Assembly (NCBI GenBank): GCA_028829895.1
Contig: CM054182.1
Coordinates: 61,907,379 to 61,971,378, forward strand
Direction of reading: 5' to 3'
Origin: Sinotaia quadrata
Taxonomy: Eukaryota > Mollusca > Gastropoda > Architaenioglossa > Viviparidae
DNA: 64,000 nt
Shown: piece by piece, positions 24,386 through 37,198 of the stretch
How positions within the stretch are numbered: position 1 is the stretch's first letter
Layout of the letters: every line of letters starts with the position of its first letter
The notes under the pieces: model-generated
Database searches by the model: none
What the model saw: the letters and a program-made list of their open reading frames with translations, nothing else
What the model was told of the DNA's origin: nothing
Translations under genes and position numbers: made by a program

Positions 24386-24445
24386 GATTTTGTCGTCGCG
24401 TTTTTGCCCATCGCGTTTTTGCCCATCGCGTTTTTGTCGGCGCGC
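24386..24445 (+). repeat. 17-bp CGCG-rich tandem repeat
   Basis: ATCGCGTTTTTGCCC is repeated about three times, then grades into GTCGGCGCGCAATTGTCG. It is strikingly CpG-rich for this neighbourhood. Confidence 0.88.
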
Positions 24446-24680
24446 AATTGTCGTTCGCGCATTTGACGGGTCACCGTTTTCATCAACGGTGATATAGTTT
24501 TCAACAGTGGCATCGATTTCATGTCGACTAGTGTTGATCGTTTCAACAACAGTGGTGGTATTTTTACATTAACACGTGCCTTTGTCACTGATTTATGCTT
24601 TTACTCATACTGGTGTCATTATTGATCTAATTAGAGATATTGTTTGACCGAATTAAAAATGATATCACTCGTAATCAGAG

Positions 24681-24816
24681 TGTGGCGGAGTAAATTTGCC
24701 TATCCCTATCTCTAAACTTAATTGTTGTATAAATTGTTAAATGTCAATGACACGACCTTGGGCACTGCTTATGTTGATATTCTTTGTAAGTATCAAAGTT
24801 GGAAGTAAACAGTTCA
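24681..24816 (+). mobile_element. R1 repeat, copy E (5' fragment)
   Basis: Starts TGTGGCGGAGTAAATTTGCC at 24681 and follows the family through CATGTTGATATTCTTTGTAAG-type sequence to about 24816, where similarity stops. Only the first ~135 bp of the ~1.5-kb unit remain. Confidence 0.85.
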
Positions 24817-25689
24817 ATTTAAAAATAAAAAGAACAGTTTCTTCACCTATTTCCTTCACATACACCATCCATGATTGAATGTCTCAATGTATTTTTATTT
24901 CTCAACCACCTTTTCACTGTTCCTTGCAAACAAGCCGCTCATATATATATATGATATATATGTAAAATCCAACTATCTGTTTATTTGTCCCTTACAAACA
25001 AACTGCATACATATGTACGTAAAATCCACTATTTGGTCACTCTGTACCTTACGAACAATTTGTTAAAATTCGGATGAACATATTGTTCCTTAAGCACTGA
25101 CTATCAGCTGATCAGCTCAAGCCATTCAATCGTCACCAGCATTTTCACATTCGTCATTGCATTCCGCCTTCGCTGACCTCATTTCCATATGCTTCTAGCC
25201 GTTGGTATACTCTTGCAGTGATAATCACAAATAATTCCTTCCAACGGCCTTGGTAGACCTGATCGGGGACACGCTAACTTATTTGTTACACCTTTCTTTC
25301 TTTCTTTTTCTTCTTGGCAAACATCAATCATTCCGAATGCGGGCATTCGATTTGAATAGTATCAGGTGGTCTATACAAACGCCTTTTCGTGTGTATAATG
25401 GCTGTGTGATTTGTCCCAGTCTTATCGCGTTTGAATTTCAGGTCGTAAAACGTCCCACCGAGAGAAGAGCGCGTTTGTATCGCCACCCCTTTTCAGCTGC
25501 CATTTCTCTGTCTCAGGAAGGTGTGCTGTGGATTCTACGCAAGAGAGTCATAATGTGTGCCCCAACCCCACTACCTACCCCTTAGAATCTTACAGACTGT
25601 GGGTCTTCATGATGTTCCTCTAACCTTTAGGTTTACCAAAAAACTGTTTTAATGGTTCTCTTAATCAACGGCTGTTTTGCTTCCGTATC
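24817..25689. other. no gene seen
   Basis: Contains a short imperfect duplication of YTTACAAACAAACTGCATAC-type sequence near 24930-25060. The 111-codon frame at 25250-25585 has no recognisable similarity. Confidence 0.4.
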
Positions 25690-26165
25690 CTCTTAGTGGC
25701 TTTGGTTTTCATTTTTTTCTCAGTGGCTGTTAGTTTTCTTATCCTCTCAATGACTGTTGGTTTTCATGGTTTTCTTGAAGACTGTATGTTTTATGCTCTC
25801 TCCAAAGTTATTGTTTTTATGTCTTCGCAAAGGCCATGGGTTTTTAATTTCCTCTTAATCTTTTTTTTAAAATGTCCCCTCAAAGGCCACGGGGTTTTAC
25901 TGTCGTCTCAAAGGCTGTTGGTTTTTAAAACTCAGAGGCCATGAGTTTTTAATTTCAAGGCCATGGGTTTTTTAATTTCCCTGTAGAGGCCATGGGTTTT
26001 TAGTGTCCTCTTAAAGGTCACGGGTTTTTAGTTTCCTCTTAAAGGCCCTGTTTTTTTAAAATTTCCCTGTAGAGGCCATGGGTTTTTAGTTTCCTCTTAA
26101 AGGCCGTGGGTTTTTAATGTTCTCATAAGCTGTGGGTTTTTAATGTTTTGAAAAAGACTGAGTTT
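25690..26165 (+). repeat. ~28-32-bp degenerate minisatellite (GGCCATGGGTTTTTA core)
   Basis: AGGCCATGGGTTTTTA and related forms followed by ATTTCCTCTTAA recur more than ten times, with units of variable length and better order between about 25830 and 26130. The edges decay gradually. Confidence 0.85.
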
Positions 26166-27347
26166 TATTGTCATCTCAAAGTATTCTTGATTTACCAGAC
26201 TGACAATAGAGTTACTACAGTTATTACCTTCTGAAAGGTGAAAAGGAGGTTGACTTTATTTAGGAATACCAGAAAAATAGATTTTTGCAGTTATAAGTAC
26301 CTAGTGGTTTGTATCACGCTTCTATTCGTCTAGATAGATAACTTCCAAGAAGCTTTTCATTTAGACTTACTAAACAATGTCCATTAAAGATTAAATAAAA
26401 CAATTACAGTCATTTAATTTAATCCAATTGAACATATGATATGAAAGGATATGAAAACCAGCAGCCTTTGAGAGGATGTGAAAGCAAAAAAAAAAAAAAA
26501 AAAAAAGGTAAATAAATTTAAAACAAAAACAAGAAATAAATATTGAGATTTAACCTTTCTTAAGCTACAAGTTACTGACACAGGCATACAGAACACCACT
26601 AACCTTTGCTACAAGTTACTGATAGTTCCGTAGCCTAGAATCTCTACAGTTGTCATTTCACTAGGCGGTGGACATATACAGTCAGTCTCCAGCTGTAGGA
26701 ATAAATTTTAAAAAGGTAGAGATCGCCCGCGATGTAGTGGTCCGCCGTGTCGGCCCTTGCTTGCACTGTCTCGAGTTTGTTCATAGACATACACCAGTCT
26801 CCACGCAAAGAGTATATTACTCTAGCTAATATACACCAGTCTCCACGCAAAGATAGACCAGTTAGTTAAAATGCTGTTGCACCCAAGCTAATATACACGC
26901 ACTCGGCTGTGGAACTAGCTCACTGCTCTAAATTCTGCCAAACAGCTTTGGCTTTGTTAGCATAAACTGGATCGAAGCAAACTTTCGTCATGTCTCAAGA
27001 CCAAATTAAAAATATTGTGGAGCATATACATTTGATTTAATTTCCAATTTATATCAAAGATTTCTGTTACCTATGTACATTTTTTTTTACCCCCCATGTC
27101 TTACTGTTTCCACTTCACGAATTAATTCATTCACCATTGACTTTGTCAGAATCCAATGTCCAGGAGACGAAGTTTCCACTCATAAAACGAAAATTCTCTT
27201 ACAACTTATGTAGAAATCAAGTAAATATAAAGACACCTTTCTTTAATTTAGCTACACTATCGAGATTTTCAATTACAGTCAAATGATTAAATTATGTCAT
27301 CAATGCACTCTGCATGTTTTTACATTTATTTTATTTCACAAATGAAG
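26166..27347. other. no gene seen; small duplication and a coding-like patch
   Basis: An A run of 22 lies near 26486-26506. A ~25-bp segment with ACACCAGTCTCCACGCAAAG occurs at 26788 and 26829. Between about 26715 and 26785 the minus strand has a short patch with strong C/G third positions (residues ARADTADHYIAGD). It stands out from the AT-rich surroundings but has no splice sites I can support. Confidence 0.3.
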
Positions 27348-27720
27348 AATACACAGGAACAAAACAATTTTAATATAGTAATAATACACAAGAAGAAAGC
27401 AATTTTAATATAGTAATAATACACAGGAAGAAAGCAATTTTAATATAATAATAATACACAGGAAGAAAGCAATTTTAATATAGTAATAATACACCACAGG
27501 AACAAAGCAATTTTAATATAGTAATAATACACCATAGGAACAAAGCAATTTTAATATAGTAATAATACACCACAGGAACAAAGCAATTTTAATATAGTAA
27601 TAATACACCACAGGAAGAAAGCAATTTTAATATAGTAATAATACACCACAGGAAGAAAGCAATTTTAATATAGTAATAATACACAAGAACAAATTTAATA
27701 CATTCAATTTTAATACAATA
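27348..27720 (+). repeat. 35-38-bp minisatellite, about 10 copies
   Basis: AATACACAGGAAGAAAGC followed by AATTTTAATATAGTAATA repeats from 27348. Early units are 35 bp and later ones 38 bp through an ACC insertion (AATACACCACAGG). Two sub-variants (GGAACAAA and GGAAGAAA) alternate along the array. Confidence 0.94.
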
Positions 27721-28721
27721 GAAGTGTGCTGTTCTTTACGTGCAAACTGTGGCTGTTTTGTGGTCCTCGCAAAGGTGCGAATTTTATGGTCTTGAAAAAT
27801 AACTAAATGTTTCCGTGGTTTTGCCAAAGCTGTTTTCATGGTCCTGTCAAAAGAAGTAAATAAATTATTTGAGAAAAATACTTACGAATTGACCCTTTAG
27901 CTATTATGATGTCTTGGGCAAAATGTCTCATGGGCTTCGTTAACTGGTTTGTAGACAGCTATGATGTCACAGGTTAAAAGTAGTCCTTGTACAACTACTA
28001 GAACGGATACGATTTTTGTTGTTGTTTGTATTCATATCACACACCCTCTCGTCAGTACCACTACCTTTTCCCTCCCATTTGTCAGAATGTCCTACTAACG
28101 CTACTCGTTATTGGTAGCCGGCTCCGCTGGGAGAGTCTCTCAAGTTCATGCGCACATCTGCAGCAATTTGACAGTTTGTGTGTTTGACGGCCGTAATAGT
28201 ACTTTAAATATGAAACGTTTAGTCTTTAATAGGTTTTTAAAAAGGCATTAATTAGTACAGTAGTACTATAATTGGCAGCTGTGATGCTTCAGATGCAATC
28301 CAACCAAGTGTTGAGCGAGGCAAGAGGAAGCCACTAAAGGAAGAGGCTGCTTGCTGATAAATATAGAAAATGTTCTAAGTAACATGAGATAGATCGAAGC
28401 CAGAGTATTTACATAACTTTAAATATTAAACAAACTTCAATCAGTTACATAATGATGCGCCTGAAATATGAAAGTATCCAGAACTAAATATAAATGGCAT
28501 GTTAAATTATATCTAAAGTAAATGTAAACCCTTATTTTAATATGAATTTTAACAACAAGCAGAAGAATGGTGACATAAGAGCTCTTACTCTTTGACATAT
28601 ATATATTTAAAACTTCATAAATTAAGTAAGGAATAGGAACCTCAGTAACACAAGATACACTAGAAACGTACCGTATACACAAGCATGCAATAACACATAA
28701 GGAAAATATACTGTATCACAG
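27721..28721. other. no gene seen
   Basis: AT-rich DNA with no supported feature. Confidence 0.45.
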
Positions 28722-28862
28722 TAATTAAAGCCTGCAGTAGCATGTAATGACAATGTACAGTAGCACACAATAATTAAAGCATGCAGTAGCATGTAATGAC
28801 AATGTACAATAGCACACAATAATTAAAGCCTGCAGTAGCATGTAATGACAATGTACGGCAGC
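28722..28862 (+). repeat. 49-bp minisatellite, 3 copies
   Basis: AATTAAAGC followed by TGCAGTAGCATGTAATGAC starts at 28723, 28772 and 28821. Confidence 0.94.
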
Positions 28863-29439
28863 ACAAAGCAGCAGTGTAGCACAACGCACATGGTGAATAT
28901 TTAAATTGTGACACAAAATGTATGTAGAGGTGGAGCAAGCATGAAAGAGAAGCAGATAAATAGAGAATAATGTGAAAGTACAGACTGGTATTGAGGATTT
29001 TAAGGAAAGTATTTTTTATATAATTTTTTGAACGATATTCTGATGTGTGTTTTAAAAGCACTTTGTTCCACCCGACAGGCCCGGAATGTTGGCCCAATGT
29101 CTTGGTTTCCATGCTGGGTTCACTAAGAACACGAGTCACAGAAGACTAAGTATGTATGAGACGGAATGTATTCCTTATGAGGTCTATCAAGGTCTTTGGG
29201 TTGGAGTTAATTGTATGGATAATGTGCATATACTACCAGTCAAAGCAGTTTTGGCATTAATAAAATCGATGATTTTTATGCGAGACTGTAGCTTGAGATT
29301 GCAGCAGCAGAATAGATCCAAACTAGCTACAAAGTAAAACAATATCTAAAACTCTTTATCTGGCGCTCATTTTGATTGTAGTGATGACAGTAGTTAGATA
29401 TCGAGCACACACAATTATAGTGTGATAAACTGACAAGTT
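28863..29439. other. no gene seen
   Basis: An 83-codon open frame at 29086-29337 has no recognisable similarity and no coding-like third positions. Confidence 0.4.
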
Positions 29440-29600
29440 GTCAGGTAAGATGCCTGAGTTTTTCTTTAAGTTGTGTTGTTGTTCTTGCACACATGACCAT
29501 GCACTTGTTAATGCTGAGGAGTCAGGTAAGACGCCTGAGTTTTTCTTTAAGTTGTGTTATTGTTCTTGCACACATGACCTTGCACTTGTTAATGCTGAAG
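29440..29600 (+). repeat. 81-bp direct duplication
   Basis: TCAGGTAAGAYGCCTGAG starts at 29441 and 29522. The second copy differs at a few positions. 81 is a multiple of three, hence the open frame across it. Confidence 0.93.
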
Positions 29601-29908
29601 GTGTGACAGGTAATATGGACTTACATGCAGTCTATCTGCTGTATGGCTACCCTCTCCAATAAACAAAGAATCTTAGTGCAAGGTTGGGATTCAGTCCCAG
29701 GCATCTGTCGTCTGCTGCCGACATCTACATAGTTATCTACCGCTGACATCCACCGCTTTTCAACATTTTTGGTCCAGAGCTGGCATGTTCCACAGTTAGT
29801 GACAGATAAGCAGACATCTGCAATATAAGGCAGTCTCAGTACTGTGATTTAACCCTGTAGCTACTGATTACCTGATTACTAAAAATTGTTCATCCTTAGT
29901 TTTAACAT

Positions 29909-29911
<3 letters not shown>

Positions 29912-29973
<62 letters not shown>
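29912..29973 (+). repeat. (TG)31 microsatellite
   Basis: Uninterrupted TG repeat. Confidence 0.99.
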
Positions 29974-29977
<4 letters not shown>

Positions 29978-31350
29978 ATAATAATTTATAGTAAGGACTT
30001 TACATCCACCCTCTGCCACCAATCTCACAAAGGAGAACTGCCTCTGAAATGTTACATTTGTGGAGACAATGCGTAGGAAGTTATTTCTATTTGGAGACTG
30101 CACCCCAACCCCCACCCCTTGACTTCAAAACAGATTCTTGTTACCTCTTCCTTTTAATAGAATGAACTGTCAGTGCACTCCAACATGTTTTCTAGTTATT
30201 GCTTATATAGAAATTATATCTGTATCAACTGTAAACACTCTTGTGCATTTCTAGCGGAGCCATTGGTCTTAATTTACCTTTCCTTTCACATATTAAAAGT
30301 TACCATTTTGTTCATCACACTCCTTTGTTTAGTCTATCATCTGTCTACAACTGTCTAGACGTGATTGAGTGCGACTGGGGGCAAGCCTTGTATCTTTCTA
30401 TCGATCTGTCTGCCATGAGACTGTTCATCTATTGGCTTCGAGATTGTATTCGTACATAAGCTGCAGGGTGCGATCGGAGTGAGTGTGGCACACGACACTA
30501 ACACTTATAGTCGCATTTGACCATCATACATCCCACAGTCACGCGAGCGCGTGCATACATATATAAGAAAAACTTTCATTTGTTAATCACAATTAATTAT
30601 TAGTTAACGACGATGAAGACTTTGCGCTCAGACCGTGTGCTGAAAATGTGAAAACATCACATAGAGTTCCAGAGACCTATATATTCTCAAGGTCGTCGCT
30701 CGTCTCCCTTTAATTTGACTTCGTTTTTAATTTGACTTCGTGACGTTTGCTGTTGGACCTTAAGCTGTGAGAGAAATGTTTTGATGGACATCGGAAACTC
30801 TTATAATCTTTTTGGTATATTCACATTAGTGTGCTAAGACCTGTATGCTTTTAAAATAATAATTTATTAATATAATAATAAAAAAACTGGTCAAATACAA
30901 ATTTATCGGGGCGGGAGGTGGAGAGCACTGTGTTATCGAGGAATACATTACTTCAGAATTTTTTAACATTTATTTTCTCATTTTTCTAATGCAAATAAAG
31001 AATAATTGTTCCCGCGTTGTTCTTCTTGCAGACAAAGTACTTAAAAGAAAAAGTATAACAGATTTTATTTTTTTCTTGATCACGAAGCAGTAAGATATTT
31101 CCTGATTAAATGTTTACGTATATTTCTTTTTCAAATAAGATTGATATTTTGTCAAGACATTTGATATGAAAATGTTGGTATTTTGCCAAGACAGTTGATA
31201 TGTGTGACGGAAAAATGCTAATTACGTAATTAAACTCGATGCTCCATCAAGGAGGCCTTGGGGAAAATGGTCCCTGTTGCTATTTAGTGCACTTACGTTT
31301 TCAATACACGACAAGATCAAGCTGAAACCAAATTGTGAATAGCTTTCGAT
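29974..31350. other. no gene seen
   Basis: AT-rich sequence with small local duplications, for example TTTAATTTGACTTCGT near 30710-30740 and a ~37-bp imperfect duplication at 31141-31205. No gene is supported. Confidence 0.4.
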
Positions 31351-31367
31351 GTGTGTGTATATATATA

Positions 31368-31417
<50 letters not shown>
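31351..31417 (+). repeat. compound (GT)n(TA)n(GT)n(GA)n microsatellite
   Basis: GT, TA, GT and then about 20 GA repeats in one uninterrupted run. Confidence 0.98.
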
Positions 31418-31419
<2 letters not shown>

Positions 31420-32323
31420 GTGTTCAGTGGAGTTAGAAACGAAACAGCTGTCTGTTTCGGTTGCAGGGTTAAACAAATAAAGTAACATAATAAATGAAAT
31501 TCTATATTATAAAAAAATACAGGAAAAGTAATAACATTGTGAAAATGCCTGTATTGATGTGATCGTGTGGCTGTGTGCTTGTGTTCTTTCTTGTAGGGTA
31601 CCGAATCTTCCAGCTGTAACGTACAGTTGTTCGTGTACAATTACTTTATTATTAGAGAGGGTCGCAACAACGCAAATAAACTGCCTCTAAGCTCATACCA
31701 TGCATTATGCCTCAGCAGTAAGGACAATAAGAAAGGCAAATTGTGCACTTTTTTTTTGCGCTTATATTGTAAAACACTTTAATCAAATAAAAACTCTGGT
31801 GCTTTACCTGTGACTCACAACCTTTGGCAGAACATCAGCAGTTTTACTTTTAACTCAGTATCATCTTTAATATGATCAAAATACATGCCTATTTGATAGG
31901 TACATGATCCGTCTGTCTGTCAGTATACTTTTTTTCATAATGACATATTCATATAAATATGCATGCCTTACCATGCATGTACATTACACACATGTATACT
32001 TACACTCACTACATAATATACGCATACATACATTCACATCGTACTCACGCACATGAATACACAAACATACATGCATAATTCGCTACCTGCATTCCTGCCT
32101 ATGTATAATTTAAGACACTTCACTTTTAGTGGGCGAGGAGAATAGAAAAGTGTTCGGCGTCTGAAGTGCCCGTAACCCAAACATCGCATGGCCAAGGACA
32201 CTAGCTTGCCTGCCCTCTTGTGATCTGTCCAAGAATGTCAAGTATTCTCTTACCTTCTGAGGCGTTTGGCTTGACTAGAACATATTTTGTAAAGCCTAAA
32301 CTATAAGCTCTTATTACCACAGT
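31418..32323. other. no gene seen
   Basis: AT-rich DNA with CA- and TACA-rich stretches near 31960-32090. Confidence 0.4.
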
Positions 32324-32406
<83 letters not shown>

Positions 32407-32481
32407 GTCCATCCATCCATCCATCCGTCTGTCTGTCTGTCTGTCTGTCTCTGTCTGCCTGTCTCTGTCTGCCTGTCTATC
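32324..32481 (+). repeat. (TATC)n-(CATC)n-(TGTC)n microsatellite
   Basis: About 20 TATC repeats, then CATC and TGTC/TGCC repeats. Confidence 0.98.
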
Positions 32482-32932
32482 GTTGGATTTGGCTGGCAGT
32501 AGTTTTCACTGAAAATTCCAAAGAAACCAGGATTTGTTTAAGTTAGTAGTGTTGATCAACAACACTCACTGTTCCAGTATTAGGCTTTACATAAATCGCT
32601 TTACCAAATTTCGAGATGTTTAATACTTAGGTTGTATACATAAATGCTTTCGTTCTGGTTCATTCATACTTTATTTTTTCTGCTCTTTGGAGAAAGTTTG
32701 TTGAAAGTTTATAAATCGAACAGTACGTATAGTTATGTTGAATTAAGAAAATACGTTGCATCCTTTGTGTATTTATCTTAATATTTTTATTATTATGTAA
32801 TTAAAAGACAATCACATACAAGTTCAAAGTGCTTTACACCAATGACACATAAAACACACAAGGTCTTTACAGGCTACTTAAACGTAGGAAAACTAAAGAT
32901 GATATGGCTAAGCCAAGAGAATAGAATGAATC

Positions 32933-33560
32933 TGTGGCAGAGTAAATTTGCCTATCCCTATTTCTGTACTTAATAATTCTATCTTTGTTGTTAGAGTCGA
33001 TGGGACCCGAACTTGCACTCTGATTATGACGGTACTTTTTGTAAGTTTCAGAGTTGGAGTAAACAACTCAGGTGAAGAATGTGCTAGAACTTGCTGATGT
33101 AATCTAAAGGTCTTCTGTAGATGAGTAGTTATTATTATCTAATGTTTAAAATTTACAAGAACAAGACCAGCCAATGGAGTGAGATCAAAGTTTACTTGCT
33201 GAAATAAGTTTATTTTCTAATCACTTTGAATTTGGTGTGGCAGAAGTCCAGTCATGAAAGGCGGACATTAGCTTAATGGTGAGTTAACTGATTGATTGAG
33301 AAAGAATGGACTTAGAAATATTTTGTGCAGTTTGCTATTGATATATTATACTTGCATTTTAGGTAGAGATGTATTATGTGAGTAGACTATTACTTCTACA
33401 TTGCTTGTATATGTTACACATGACATTTTTTCTAGTGAACACATTAATAAATTATTATATTGTATTTACCATGCTGCATGCATGTATCGGGCAAATAAAC
33501 ACTGTTGCAGGAAATTTTAAGTTGAGACTAGAATGTAAGCAAGAATGGAGTTAGAGACTG
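32933..33560 (+). mobile_element. R1 repeat, copy F (5' part)
   Basis: Starts TGTGGCAGAGTAAATTTGCC at 32933. It shares CAAGAACAAGACCAGCCAAT near 33160, TAGCTTAATGGTGAGTTAAC near 33270 and the AATAAACACTGTTGCAGGAAA landmark near 33495 with the other copies. Similarity fades after about 33560, so the 3' half is missing. Confidence 0.83.
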
Positions 33561-35639
33561 TTTGGGAATATGTTTCTCGTAATTAATAAGTTTCAGTAGT
33601 TGAATTTCTTTAAGATTATCATCATCGTATTTAGTTATAAACTATTCCACAATACAGTTATGATTAACAAATAGACTCAACGACACTTAACCCCCCCCCA
33701 GCAAATATAACCCGTACTTTGGCAGCCCATTTACATTACTAATGTGACACACGATGGCAGCCTTGGCAGTTTACAGGTCTGTGGAACACCTTCACAAGCA
33801 TTGTTTGGAGTTGAGTTTTACTGAATACTAATAGATCACACTTAAAAAAAAAAAATGTTTAAATCCCGCCTCGCACTTTGATGTTAAGCTTAATTATTCA
33901 TTGCCTGTACTCGCAGCTAAACAGCTAGCTCGTAGGAAGTGTAATTTTTATGTGTGTGTCATATTGTGATTCATTGTCATTCAACAGTTTTCGAACTTTG
34001 CTTTGATGACCTCGGACACTATGTCGGGGTTAAGTCAGAAAATTGTTCTCGGTGACGACTTGAAAGCTAGTGTCGCGTGTTAGGTCGATGTGGACCAGAA
34101 TGCAAAGATAGAGTGACATTCGGGGGTGGGTGGGAAGTATTGTTGCCCCCCCCCCCCGGTCTCTACTTGTGTCATCTCCAGCCAGACTCAACCGGTCCAT
34201 GTCAAGACACTTATGGCAAATTAGCAGTTTTGGGTGGCGGGTTTCTTTGGTATCGTTTACGCGTACTGTCACTCAGCCTGAAACAACATATTCATCGGTT
34301 TGAGATGGGATGGGGGTTGGGAAGGAGTAAAAATCGCTGATGTGTATCAGTTTTGGGGTGAACGGGAAAGAGGAAGGGAAACGAATAGGATTTCACGGGG
34401 ATTCGATCATAACAGCATGTGACTTTTTATTATTGGAAAATATCCTTTTCGCTGTCACACTAGCGCGAGGGTGAGGATTCGGCGAGAGTTGATATCACCA
34501 AGCAATGTTTTCAGAGCCTGACTGTCTCTGTGTCTGCCTGTCTTCTGCTTCTATCTATCTTCCGTCTGCTTGTCTTTCTGCTTCTACCTGTCTTTCTGTC
34601 TTTTGCCTGTCTTCTGTCTATTTTCTGTATGCCGTCTTTCTCTATCTACCCGCCTCTCTTTCTCTCTCTATATATATCTGTCTGTCTGTCTACCTCCCTC
34701 CCTCCCTCTATCAATCTTGTATAATAAAATATATCTGTACGACTGTGCTTCTCTAACAATTGACCTATTCATTATATATTGACTACAATATTTGTTTTCT
34801 ACCTGCCTTTCTGCCTGCATGTCTGCTTATTACAAAAAGGCACACTCTTTTAACATTTAATTTTTTTTTTATGGATTTTGATAAATTTCATTGCTCTTAC
34901 AAACTCTAGAAACTGGAAAAGAAACACAAACTATATTTTGTTTGATGAAAAAACATCACATTCACATTCACACGCACATTTGCATACGCAAACGCACTCC
35001 CCCACGCACACACATTCACATACACAACTGAACACAGCGAAGAAATTAATGTTGTTTCCTTTTTCTAGTTGGAGAATAAATGAACGCTTTTTTATGACAA
35101 GACCTTCAGTTCTCTTCCCTTTAAATATTTTGAAAAATCCTCTTCATTAAGCATACTATAAAATGCTCATATACAAATTTATTCAATGGACAACATTCCA
35201 GTGCACATGTACATGTGAATTATGGCTCATTGACCTTGGCCGAACTCGGACTTGCGCTAGGCTCAACACAAAAGTGTTTATTTTTTTTTCTATATAAACT
35301 CTCTACTGACGAGAGTGTAAGTGCGAGTTTATGTGTGTGTGAATAATGGATTCGATGGTGGTTTTCCAGTATTGTAATACTTTTACACAGCTTGTGGCTC
35401 TTGTTATTGAAAAGGTGAATTGTATTGATTTGGCGCATTAAGTGGCTTAGAGTGGCTGTCTATAAAGGTTTTTGCGTATGTGTTTATATGTACATCAGAG
35501 ATGCTATAACAAGGGATGTACAAATGTTATGTGCTTCGTACTGTTTACATTTCCAGCCGGTGAATTCAGTCAATATGGACCAAGAAATCGAAGCGTGATT
35601 TACGTGAGTGTAGCTTTAAGCCAAAGGGATTTATTGCTA
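33561..35639. other. no gene seen; TCTG/CTGCC-rich tract at 34512-34722
   Basis: Holds a C run near 33691-33700, another at 34146-34157, a pyrimidine-rich simple tract with CTGTCT and CTCC repeats (34512-34722), and CA-rich sequence near 34960-35030. None of the open frames inside these tracts is believable. Confidence 0.45.
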
Positions 35640-35935
35640 TAGTTTTGTACTCTCACAATTAAAGGTATTATAGAAATATTAGTATTATTATTCTAGTTTT
35701 TGTATTGTCACAACTAAAGATATTACAGAAATATTAGTATTATTATTCTATTTTTGTACTGTCACAACTAAAGGTATTACAGAAATATTACTAATATTAT
35801 TCTAGTTTTGTACTGTCACATTTAAAACTATTACAGAAATATTAGTATTATTATTCTAGTTTTGTACTGTCACATTTAAAACTATTACAGAAATATTAGT
35901 ATTATTATTCTAGTTTTGACTGTCACAACTAAAAC
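35640..35935 (+). repeat. ~54-bp minisatellite, about 6 copies
   Basis: ATTACAGAAATATTAGTATT followed by ATTCTAGTTTTGTACTGTCAC recurs. Typical spacing is 54 bp (for example ACAGAAATAT at 35833 and 35887), with one or two base indels between units. Confidence 0.93.
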
Positions 35936-37134
35936 TGTTAAAGAAAGAAATAATGTACCTACTTTTCACGGAGTAACATTTCATTATTTCTTTCCCCCAA
36001 CTTTCTCAAAGATTATTATTATTTGGGATCTAATATCTTTTATTTTATATCTTTCTGAAATCAACATCTTTAGTTTGTAATCTGCATGTGTTTTAGTGTA
36101 TGTGTGTGTGTGTGACAATAGGGCCATGGGCAAATTAGGCTCCTTGTTTTTCTATTATATATTTTTCTACATTAATAATTTAATTTGTAATTAATAGTTA
36201 CTAGTTACGGCTCACCTTCGAATAGCCGATTATGGAATCTGCCGTACCTACCTAGCTACACGCAGTAAAGGATTTAGGTCAAGTTCATTGATCATGCGTG
36301 GGCAGTGGAGATGCATAGAAGTGGAAGAGGTGACAGTAAAGATGGGTGAATGTTGACAGGTTTCGGGTGCCCTTATAAGAACATTTGCGTCCGATCAGTG
36401 ATGCGAGTAAACTTTGACCCAGAGTAATTTATACACATGTTGCTGATAAAGCACGCATTCTCATGCATCATTCATGAAGGGTTAAAATCAGCATTGATGA
36501 GAAGTAGATTTTGCACGTTTCCGAGAGCGGTAAATATATTGACTTCTCAGGAACTATTCTTGTATATTATTGAATAGAATGTTGTGTAGAATGTTGTATA
36601 TTTTTACTAATGATTGTTGTATGAAACTAATGCATATATCTTTCAAAGGAGGTTATGTGGTGCAGGTGATATTTCATGCCATATTTGTGATTTGACGAAA
36701 TTGAGATAAGCACGTCTTGTGCATTTGCTTTATTCATTGTAAAACCATTTGTAGTAAGGGATGCTAAATGGGAGATTGAGATAATCATTCAATGTGAATT
36801 TAGTGTAACATTTCATTAATTATGGTTGTATTCATTGAGATTCATTGAGATTCATATCAGTGTGGAAAAATTATTGTCTCATTTGTAAATATTTCTCCCT
36901 GGCGAGAATTTTGTAAATTATAAGTTAGCATGTAACTAACGTTTACTGACTGTAAAATTGTAAGAATCATATATTGCTGTCTCCACAAAGCTTTAACATT
37001 GTCTCGTATTTATCTGTGGCTACAGAGAGACATGATTGTCTATTGCAACTGGCGTTTTTTTCCTAATCATCATGATTTTCTGCTGAACTGATCCTTGTGT
37101 TTGCTCTAAAACGTACACCTGACTCTTGCTGTAG
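35936..37134. other. no gene seen
   Basis: AT-rich DNA with small duplications such as ATTCATTGAGATTC near 36830-36850. No coding exon upstream of the candidate at 37135 could be identified. Confidence 0.4.
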
Positions 37135-37198
37135 AGTGACGATTGCCACGTGGTTGAAGGACATCGTCAACAAGGGCGAGGAGGCGTTGTGCGAGTAA
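37135..37198 (+). CDS. candidate terminal coding exon, unknown product (weak)
   Basis: From 37136 the frame reads VTIATWLKDIVNKGEEALCE and stops at TAA 37196-37198. About 19 of 20 codons end in C or G, in a region that is otherwise strongly AT-rich, and this contrast is the main evidence. A possible acceptor (TTGCTGTAG) ends at 37134 with a CTGAC branch-point-like motif shortly before it. The frame is closed by a TGA at 37073, so the coding signal begins where an intron would end. An ATTAAA at 37387-37392, followed by a T-rich stretch, could be the poly(A) signal. I do not recognise the peptide and found no partner exon. Its shortness means chance cannot be excluded. Confidence 0.28.
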
